From positions 1-64,000 of the forward strand of contig NZ_JAPNOA010000029.1 in assembly GCF_026626885.1 (NCBI RefSeq): a DNA stretch of 64,000 nucleotides. The letters run 5' to 3'. This DNA comes from Parathalassolituus penaei. GTDB lineage: Bacteria; Pseudomonadota; Gammaproteobacteria; Pseudomonadales; Oceanobacteraceae. Below the pieces are notes generated by a model. It worked only from the letters and a program-made list of their open reading frames with translations. It made no database searches and was not told the origin of the DNA. The translations under genes were made by a program, and so were the position numbers. Numbering within the stretch: the stretch's first letter is position 1; each line of letters opens with the position of its first letter. Shown here one piece after another: positions 56,480 through 64,000 of this stretch.

Positions 56480-58327
56480 ATGTTGATGCGTCACCCACTG
56501 CTGTTATCCCTGTTTACCTGTATTGTCCTGCTGACTGGTTGCCAGGCCAAACCCAAGCCCCAGACCGACAGCAGCCCGACGACGGCAACTTCCGCCCCTG
56601 CCAGTACCACTCCGGCGGCGACCACCAATAGCAAGGCCGCACCGGCTGCACTACCACCACGTAACGTCCGTGAAGCCCTGAATGCGCTCTACGAAGACTA
56701 TTGGCAAGTGCGTGTTGATCACAGCCCGGCACTGGCCAGTCGTCTGGCCATGGCACCGGATCAGATGTGGGATGATCTCGGGCCGGAAGAACGTGTGCGT
56801 TACCGCACCCAGCTGAACGAACTGCAACTGCGCAGCAAGGAAATGAAAGTCAGCGATATGACGCCGCAGCAGCGTTTGTACTTCAACGCTTTCCAGCTGC
56901 TGCTGACCCGCCAGTTGCAACTGGAACAATGCCGCCTGCAGACCTACCAGTTCAGTTATGCCAACAGCTGGAACCACACCCTGGTTGATATGCTCGAGCG
57001 TACTCCGGTCGACAGCATTCAGGACTTTCACCATTACCTTGACCTCATCGCGGCTATTCCGGGCCTGTTCAGCCAGTGGCAAGCCAATATTGTCGAAGCA
57101 CGCTCGGCGGCCATCCTGCCACCCGATAGTGCGCGCCGCGAAGTCATTGCCCAACTCGACCAGCAGCTGTCGGGGTATCCGTTCTCGGACAGCGCGGCAC
57201 CATCCCGTATCTGGCGCGACCTGCAAGGCAAACTGCGAGCCCTGAACCTGTATCCACAATCCGAAGCCCTGCTAGAAGAAAAAGCCCGCAGCACCCTGCT
57301 CAACTACATGCTGCCAGCGCTGCGCCAGATGCGTTTTGACCTGCAGGAGCTGAAGACCCCGACTGACCAGAACATGCAACAGCTGCAGGGGGGGGATGCC
57401 TGTTATCGCCTGTGGCTGGCAGATGCTGGTGCTCAGGTAACGGCTGAAGAATTACATGAACAGGGCAAACGCGAACTGACCGCCTTGCAGAAAGACATCA
57501 CCAAGGCGCTGAATCTCGATCCGGGTGTGCCGTTCGCGCCACAACTGCGGGCCTGGGTTGCCTCGTCTCGCAGTGCTCCGGACGACGTCCTGACCCAGGC
57601 TCGTATCCGTCTGCAACAGGTCAACCAGCAGCTGCCAAAAGCCTTTGCCTACCTGCCGGGAACACCACTGGTGATTCAGGGCAACAAGGACAAACTGCGC
57701 GAGTTCTCCTGGTATCAGGAGCCTCTGGCGGAAATCAATCGTCCGGGTATCTACTGGATCGACAAAAATAACCCGCCGGGTGTGCTGCGCTGGCCACTGG
57801 ATCTGTACCGCGAAAGCCTGCCAGGTCGCCACCTGCAAGTCGCCTTGGCGCAAGAGAACATCCGTCTGCCTGAATTTCTGCGCACATCCGCCCTGCACGA
57901 TTATCCGGCTGGCTGGCCAACGGTAGCCGCCCGACTGGCACTGAGCCTGAACGGTTACCAGAACAGCGCCGAAGCCAACCGTGTGTTTCTGCTCGAACTC
58001 GAAGAAGCTCTGAACCTGGTACTGGATACCGGTATTCACCTGTTCCAGTGGAACCGTGAACTGGCACTGACCTATTGCCAGGACAACAGCTTCCTCGACC
58101 GTGCTGACTGTCTGACCCGTATTGATCGCATCATGCAGCGTCCGGCCTATTTCGCGGCTGCCGCCATTTCCCGCGACAATATCGAGGACCTGCAGGAAAA
58201 AGCGGCCGACGAAGCGGGTAGCAAGTTTGATGCAAACCGCTGGCGCAGTGATTTCCTGTCCCAGGGCGCACTGCCAGCCTCGCTTTACAACGAATGGCTC
58301 GATCTCTGGGTCAGCGCCCAACCGTAA
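56480..58327 (+). CDS. DUF885-family lipoprotein with degenerate metal site
   Basis: 615 residues. A lipoprotein signal with lipobox LLTGC (Cys near 21) is followed by a low-complexity T/P/A/S linker (about 25-55), so it is probably anchored in the outer membrane. The rest matches the DUF885 peptidase-like fold: LYEDYWQVRVDHSPALASRL near 72 and LVLDTGIHLFQW near 515. The usual zinc motif HExxPGHH reads RESLPGRH near 442, losing two histidines, and the next EGW reads AGW. DTGIH is kept. It therefore may not be an active metallopeptidase. It is convergent with the next gene. Confidence 0.8.
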   Translation: MLMRHPLLLSLFTCIVLLTGCQAKPKPQTDSSPTTATSAPASTTPAATTNSKAAPAALPPRNVREALNALYEDYWQVRVDHSPALASRLAMAPDQMWDDLGPEERVRYRTQLNELQLRSKEMKVSDMTPQQRLYFNAFQLLLTRQLQLEQCRLQTYQFSYANSWNHTLVDMLERTPVDSIQDFHHYLDLIAAIPGLFSQWQANIVEARSAAILPPDSARREVIAQLDQQLSGYPFSDSAAPSRIWRDLQGKLRALNLYPQSEALLEEKARSTLLNYMLPALRQMRFDLQELKTPTDQNMQQLQGGDACYRLWLADAGAQVTAEELHEQGKRELTALQKDITKALNLDPGVPFAPQLRAWVASSRSAPDDVLTQARIRLQQVNQQLPKAFAYLPGTPLVIQGNKDKLREFSWYQEPLAEINRPGIYWIDKNNPPGVLRWPLDLYRESLPGRHLQVALAQENIRLPEFLRTSALHDYPAGWPTVAARLALSLNGYQNSAEANRVFLLELEEALNLVLDTGIHLFQWNRELALTYCQDNSFLDRADCLTRIDRIMQRPAYFAAAAISRDNIEDLQEKAADEAGSKFDANRWRSDFLSQGALPASLYNEWLDLWVSAQP

Positions 58328-58346
58328 CAGCAACGGCGTTTCTGAT

Positions 58347-59204
58347 TCAGAAACGCCACGCCAACCCGGCCCGCCAGTAATGGTTGGGCTTGGGTTCGAT
58401 ACTCACCGATGCCAACGTAGCGTCGGTGGCCTCCAGCTGCCGAGCACGCTGCAAGCCAGCTTCCAGCTCAAGCCACCAACCGCTGCGCCACTCCAGTCCT
58501 GAGCCAAGCCCCATACGCCAGCTGCGATAATTCACTTCGTAAGTGCCAGTCTGCCCACTCAGTTGTTCACGCCAGACACCACCATCCGGCGCTGCCCGTA
58601 ACCAGCTGCGCCAGCCTGTCTGAATCATGTATTCCAGCCGGGTTTCCGGGAAACCCAGCAATAATTCGGTGTTGCCGCTATGCCAGGCAATGGCAGCATT
58701 TGGACGCGGCCGGAAATCACCAAACCGGCGATCCACCATCAGCCCCAGCTGCCAGAAGAAATCACGCTGCGGCATGCTGCGCCAGGCCAATAACAGATTG
58801 GCACCCAGCGCTTTGGTATCCGTCACTTCACCATCGGTCATCAGACCCGGCTCCAGATGAATCCGCAGCTGATCCTGGGCGCTGCGCCACTGGTAATAAC
58901 GCAACGGCACACCAACCCAGTAATAAGGACTTTGAGTAGCAGTGGCTCCCTGCCAGTCGAACCGGGTTTCGTTAATCGTAAACGCACTGCTGAAACCATC
59001 TTCGCGGGCATCCAGCTGTTGAATCGGCAACGTCAGTTCCAGCTCCGACATGGTCAGCGCAGTACCGTCGCCCGACTTTGCAGATACCGGTACATCACGC
59101 GACCAATACACACCATCCACCGCCATGGCAGCACCAGAAACAGTTGCCAGCGTCAGCCCGAGCAGGCCGCGGCACAGAGCTTTACGCATGACGTAATTGC
59201 GCAT
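58347..59204 (-). CDS. Probable outer-membrane beta-barrel protein
   Basis: 285 residues from ATG 59204 (GAGGAG 7 nt upstream). A signal peptide ends at GAAMA. The body alternates polar and aromatic residues in beta-strands (YYWVGVPLRYYQW, NLLLAWRSMPQRDFFWQLGL, YWRAGLAWRF) and ends in Phe, the usual signal for outer-membrane insertion. No named family is recognised. It overlaps the end of the 169-residue gene upstream, so the two are translationally coupled. Confidence 0.75.
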   Translation of the reverse strand: MRNYVMRKALCRGLLGLTLATVSGAAMAVDGVYWSRDVPVSAKSGDGTALTMSELELTLPIQQLDAREDGFSSAFTINETRFDWQGATATQSPYYWVGVPLRYYQWRSAQDQLRIHLEPGLMTDGEVTDTKALGANLLLAWRSMPQRDFFWQLGLMVDRRFGDFRPRPNAAIAWHSGNTELLLGFPETRLEYMIQTGWRSWLRAAPDGGVWREQLSGQTGTYEVNYRSWRMGLGSGLEWRSGWWLELEAGLQRARQLEATDATLASVSIEPKPNHYWRAGLAWRF

Positions 59205-59691
59205 CAATAGACTCCTCTACACTGGCGTAACTCACCATAAAACCGGTGCGGGTGCTTTGTTTGCGTAACTGATCAATGGAGATCATCAGCAACAACAACA
59301 GCTGAAAGGCTTCCAGCAGAGACTCATCCACGCCTTCACTGCGCAAGTGATCATAGTGATCCGCCAGTGCCTCATAGGCCTGGGTTTCACGACGGCGACT
59401 GCGCTCATCGGACTGGTGATCCAGCAAGGCAAATACTTCCAGCACCTGAATCAGCGCAGTGACATCACCGGCACGTTTCTGACGCGCCAGCTGGTCTATG
59501 TAGAGGTGCAAAAAACGATTGGCCCAGGCCAGTACGGAATAACCGCAGCCAGGGCGTGGCAATACCGGATGCAGAGGATCACGGCCAAGGCTGTCGAACC
59601 AGCTGCCGCGATTATCAGAATCGTCCCCATGCGGAACCGCAGTTGGGGTCAGGTTGGATGCGGGGGTCTTGTTCACAATCGGGTCCTCCAT
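59182..59691 (-). CDS. Hypothetical cytoplasmic protein, 169 residues
   Basis: Not recognised. A polar N-terminus (about 1-45) is followed by a helical body (FLHLYIDQLARQKRAGDVTA, and LLEAFQLLLLLMISIDQLRK, which is hydrophobic but short for a membrane segment). No signal peptide. Its last 23 bp overlap the start of the outer-membrane barrel gene, and it is probably the first gene of that pair. Confidence 0.6.
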   Translation of the reverse strand: MEDPIVNKTPASNLTPTAVPHGDDSDNRGSWFDSLGRDPLHPVLPRPGCGYSVLAWANRFLHLYIDQLARQKRAGDVTALIQVLEVFALLDHQSDERSRRRETQAYEALADHYDHLRSEGVDESLLEAFQLLLLLMISIDQLRKQSTRTGFMVSYASVEESIDAQLRHA

Positions 59692-59887
59692 TGGTCTGCG
59701 GTGGCAGACGTTGTTGAGTACTCAACTGCAAACTCCGAACCAGATTAAAAAACTCCATATGATTCATAGGGTTGAATCGAATTCCGGCAATAACCACAGG
59801 GCTTGTGACGGATTTCTGTCGAATAGCGGCAAACGCGGGAGGAAAGCAGCGGCAGTTATCGGCGGATAACTGCCGCAGGCAGCAGAA

Positions 59888-61225
59888 TCAGTGGCCGGAC
59901 GGTTTGTCGAGGTCGCCCGTGACCTCCTGATGCTGCTTGTTAACCTTGTGGTGCAAGCGACGGGTGCCGATGTACACCAGCAACAGCACAATCGGCAAAG
60001 CAACCCCCTTGACAGCGTAAGGGCTCAGCCACGGGAAGATGGTTTTCAGGCCTTCCACCCCGATGCCAATCAGCGCCAGGATGTAATAACCGATCACGAC
60101 CACCGACAATCCTTCGACGGTTTGTTGCAGGCGCAGCTGGATTTCACTGCGACGGTTCATTGACGACAGCAGATTCTGGTTCTGTTCCTGAATCGACAGC
60201 TCCACCCGGGTCCGCAGCATACTGGTGGTGCGGTGAATCCGGCGCGACAGGTCTTCGAGCTGATCTCGCACCGAAATACAGGTCTTGATACCCGGTGTCA
60301 GACGGCGTTCCAGAAACTCACGGAAACTCTGCACCCCCTCAATGGGTTGCTCATCGAGCTGGTTAAGACGGTCAATCACCAGATCGTGATAAGCCACCGC
60401 CGCCGCAAAACGGAAGTTGGTATCGGAACGGTCACGCTCAACGTCAGCCGCCAGACGCGACAGCGACTTCAGCAATTCACGTTCGTCCTGACGATCTTCC
60501 AGCTGGGAAATGCTCAGGTTCAGCTGGGCCAGCGAACCCTGCACTCGCCCCAGCTCGTTACCCATACGACGCGCCACCGGCAAGGCCAGCAGCGACATCA
60601 GACGATAGGTTTCCAGTTCGAACAGGCGTTGCACAAGACGGCCGTTTTCCGAAGCGTTCATGCTCTTGTTCACCGCCAGAATACGACCAAAACCATCACT
60701 GTGCAGACGGAACGCTGTCCATACCGTGGCTTTGCCATCCATAACGTTGGCACCGGATACCCGCTGCCCTTCAAACCAGCGATACAGCTCTTTATCGTCC
60801 GGAACCTTGTCGACCACCGCCAGGTTCACGGCAACCACCAGTTCACCCGGCATATTGGCCAGCCAGTCTTTGGGAATAAACGCCAGGGTGTCCGCCGCAA
60901 ACGGCTCGGAGTCGTGAACGATAAAGGTGAAGTTGGAGAACTCCAGGTGGCGCTCCCAGCGCAGCTCGAAACCACCAAAGTCCTGATACAGGCAGGAGGA
61001 TTCCGGGTCCGGGGCTGGCACACTGAAACGGCGGCAAAGCTCGACCACATGGGCATGTAACTGCTGACGGTTGTCATTCAGCTTGACCGTGAAATGGGCC
61101 ACCTGACAACAGCCTTCGATAACCGGCGAAGGACGATTGTGCAATTCCTCGTACAGGACCGAACGCATCGGATGTACGTTCAGACTCAGGGCCGGTGCTG
61201 CGATATCCGGAGAGCGAGGTGACAT
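59888..61225 (-). CDS. DUF3422 membrane protein
   Basis: 445 residues. LYEELHNRPSPVIEGCC near 24 and the region LFELETYRLMSLLALPVARR near 205 are typical of DUF3422. A long coiled coil (about 215-375) is followed by two C-terminal membrane segments (GLSVVVIGYYILALIGIGVE and GVALPIVLLLVYIGTR near 378-430), so the bulk faces the cytoplasm. Function unknown. Confidence 0.87.
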   Translation of the reverse strand: MSPRSPDIAAPALSLNVHPMRSVLYEELHNRPSPVIEGCCQVAHFTVKLNDNRQQLHAHVVELCRRFSVPAPDPESSCLYQDFGGFELRWERHLEFSNFTFIVHDSEPFAADTLAFIPKDWLANMPGELVVAVNLAVVDKVPDDKELYRWFEGQRVSGANVMDGKATVWTAFRLHSDGFGRILAVNKSMNASENGRLVQRLFELETYRLMSLLALPVARRMGNELGRVQGSLAQLNLSISQLEDRQDERELLKSLSRLAADVERDRSDTNFRFAAAVAYHDLVIDRLNQLDEQPIEGVQSFREFLERRLTPGIKTCISVRDQLEDLSRRIHRTTSMLRTRVELSIQEQNQNLLSSMNRRSEIQLRLQQTVEGLSVVVIGYYILALIGIGVEGLKTIFPWLSPYAVKGVALPIVLLLVYIGTRRLHHKVNKQHQEVTGDLDKPSGH

Positions 61226-61385
61226 AAAACAACAGGTTCCTTGTAGTGATCCGCCCGCCTGACAAAAGGGGCGCTATCATCGAGACTAACGGCAAGCCGG
61301 TATCGCGGCCAAGGTGTTCATTAGGTTTACTACCAAGGTGGCAACCGGCCAGCGAGGCCACAGATGATTCAGTATGGTTAAGAAA

Positions 61386-62645
61386 TCACACCTGAGCAGG
61401 TGTTGAAGACAGGTTTTCAGGCAAGGCCGGTAATGGCTGCAAACGCCGGAAATCGTCCAGCGACAGAGCCAGCAAACGTTCGGCTTCACCATGCCAGCCG
61501 CTCAGCCAGGTTTGCAGCGCCGCTTCGATGGGTAACTGCACACCTTCCGGTGGCTGCAACGCCTGCTGCAAATCGGCCAGCGCCACATCGGCCATAAAAT
61601 CCGCCAGGGTCAGATGACGCAAATCCGGCAACCACACCCAATGCTGATCCTGGGTCGGACTAACCCAGCCACGAGCATGGAACAGCTGCAACAGCGCCGA
61701 GATATGCGGCGCCGGAATCAGTCCCAGCTGTCGCCGTAACTGATCTTCACCGGAGGCCCGACCTTTTTGCTGGTTGTCGTACAGGGCCAGCGCCAGCAAC
61801 AGACGTTCACGCAGCGGATCGAGCGAACGCCGCCGCTCCGGATGCCCAAGGGCATAACTCAGCTCGGCACCCAGCAACAACAGCATCCAGCTGATGTAAA
61901 TCCACAACAGGAACAACGGCACCGCGGCAAACGCGCCGTAAATCAGCTGGTAAGACGGAAACAGCCCCATCATACGTGCGAACAGGAACTTGCCGGTTTC
62001 AAACACGGTGGCCACAAACAGTGCCGCGATAATGGCATCCCGCCATGGCACCCGGCAGTTCGGCACCATCATGTACACAAAGGTGATGGCTGCCGTGGTC
62101 ATTAATACCGGCACCAGCCGCGCCGCCACCGGAATATGAGTGCCAAGATCCAGCACCGATACCGAGGCCAGCAAGGAGCTGACCGCCTGCGCCGATGCAA
62201 ACAGTAGCGGCCCCAGGCTCAACACCGCCCAATAACGGAAAAATCGCTGCAGACTGGAGCGTGCAACTTCTACCTGCCAGATCCGGTTGAACTGCTGTTC
62301 GATGGTTTGCATCAACATCAGCGCCGTCATAAACAGCGCCAGTACACCGACCCAGGTCAGATCACGCGCTTGCTCACTGAACTGCACCAGATACTTGGAA
62401 ATCACCCCGCTGCCTTCCGGCATCACATAGGTGAGCAAACTGGTGTGAGCACGCGAACCCCACTTCTGCAGCGCCGGAATAGCACTCAGGATGGCGTAGG
62501 TCACGGTGATCACCGGTACCAGCGCAAACAGGGTGGTATAGGTCAGAGCGGCGGCATCCCGGCGCCTTTCCATACTTTCAAAGCGTCTGAGGGTCTGCCA
62601 GAGAATTCTCAGGACAAAACGACCGCGACGGTAAGCGGTGAGCAT
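61386..62645 (-). CDS. YihY/BrkB-family inner membrane protein
   Basis: 419 residues from ATG 62645 (AAGGAA about 8 nt upstream). Six or so membrane segments in the first 280 residues, with DAAALTYTTLFALVPVITV near 33 and FLLWIYISWMLLLLGAELSY near 245, which define the family once misnamed RNase BN. A cytoplasmic C-terminal domain (about 285-419) resembles a winged helix (RQLGLIPAPHISALLQLFHARGW). Function unknown; divergent from arsC. Confidence 0.9.
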   Translation of the reverse strand: MLTAYRRGRFVLRILWQTLRRFESMERRRDAAALTYTTLFALVPVITVTYAILSAIPALQKWGSRAHTSLLTYVMPEGSGVISKYLVQFSEQARDLTWVGVLALFMTALMLMQTIEQQFNRIWQVEVARSSLQRFFRYWAVLSLGPLLFASAQAVSSLLASVSVLDLGTHIPVAARLVPVLMTTAAITFVYMMVPNCRVPWRDAIIAALFVATVFETGKFLFARMMGLFPSYQLIYGAFAAVPLFLLWIYISWMLLLLGAELSYALGHPERRRSLDPLRERLLLALALYDNQQKGRASGEDQLRRQLGLIPAPHISALLQLFHARGWVSPTQDQHWVWLPDLRHLTLADFMADVALADLQQALQPPEGVQLPIEAALQTWLSGWHGEAERLLALSLDDFRRLQPLPALPENLSSTPAQV

Positions 62646-62658
62646 GGGGCAATTTCCT

Positions 62659-62667
62659 TGGTACAAT
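62659..62667 (+). promoter_or_regulatory. Extended -10 promoter of arsC-wrbA-DUF2069
   Basis: TGGTACAAT (62659..62667), an extended -10, 33 bp before the arsC ATG; no good -35 seen. Confidence 0.5.
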
Positions 62668-62699
62668 CAGTAGCCAGTCCGGCTCCAAACGGGAAAAGC

Positions 62700-64000
<1,301 letters not shown>

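Overview
The window is about 64 kb of chromosome from a gammaproteobacterium, most likely a marine member of the Oceanospirillales/Pseudomonadales. The reasons are the Pseudomonas-like order gyrA-serC-pheA-hisC-tyrA/aroA-cmk-rpsA-ihfB-lapA-lapB-pyrF, the TyrA-AroA fusion, the mtaD-ubiG-mupP-yciK block, the divergent uvrB/aspC pair, and a class I PHA synthase with a phasin. Most of the sequence is compact housekeeping DNA with short gaps and many 1-4 bp stop/start overlaps.

Layout. 1-7.4 kb is an accessory defence island on the minus strand. It reads, in transcription order, an RtcR-like CARF/sigma-54 activator, hsdR, hsdM, and an hsdS cut short by an IS3-family element that runs off the left edge. 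tRNA-Val(GAC) bounds the island on its right. 7.6-16.5 kb holds an HD-GYP protein, uvrB, aspC, hda, purMN, a DUF3108 protein and dcd. 16.5-17.3 kb holds two identical tRNA-Asn genes and then a 389-bp element with IS4-type ends, inserted into what was a terminator hairpin and flanked by a 12-bp target duplication; its core can fold into many nested hairpins. 17.3-32.3 kb is ugd, the pyrF-lapB-lapA-ihfB group, rpsA, and the aromatic amino acid/gyrA cluster. 32.6-43.9 kb is mtaD-ubiG-mupP-yciK, a diguanylate cyclase, trpS, yciO, rnm, yciB, yciI, an SH3 protein, a periplasmic PPIase and an AEC permease. 44-46 kb is mnmC, followed by about 0.8 kb of repeat-rich noncoding DNA. 46.9-50.7 kb is a small yheU cluster and the PHA genes. 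50.8-64 kb is an MFS permease, aroC, prmB, a patatin, DUF4892, a degenerate DUF885 lipoprotein, an outer-membrane barrel candidate, DUF3422, a YihY membrane protein, arsC, wrbA and the start of a DUF2069 gene.

The two most unusual loci are the CARF-sigma-54 activator placed directly upstream of a type I restriction-modification operon with no rtcBA genes nearby, with a hairpin that can cover the hsdR ribosome binding site, and the IS4-ended structured element next to ugd. All calls come from reading the sequence and remembered family features; no database search was run.
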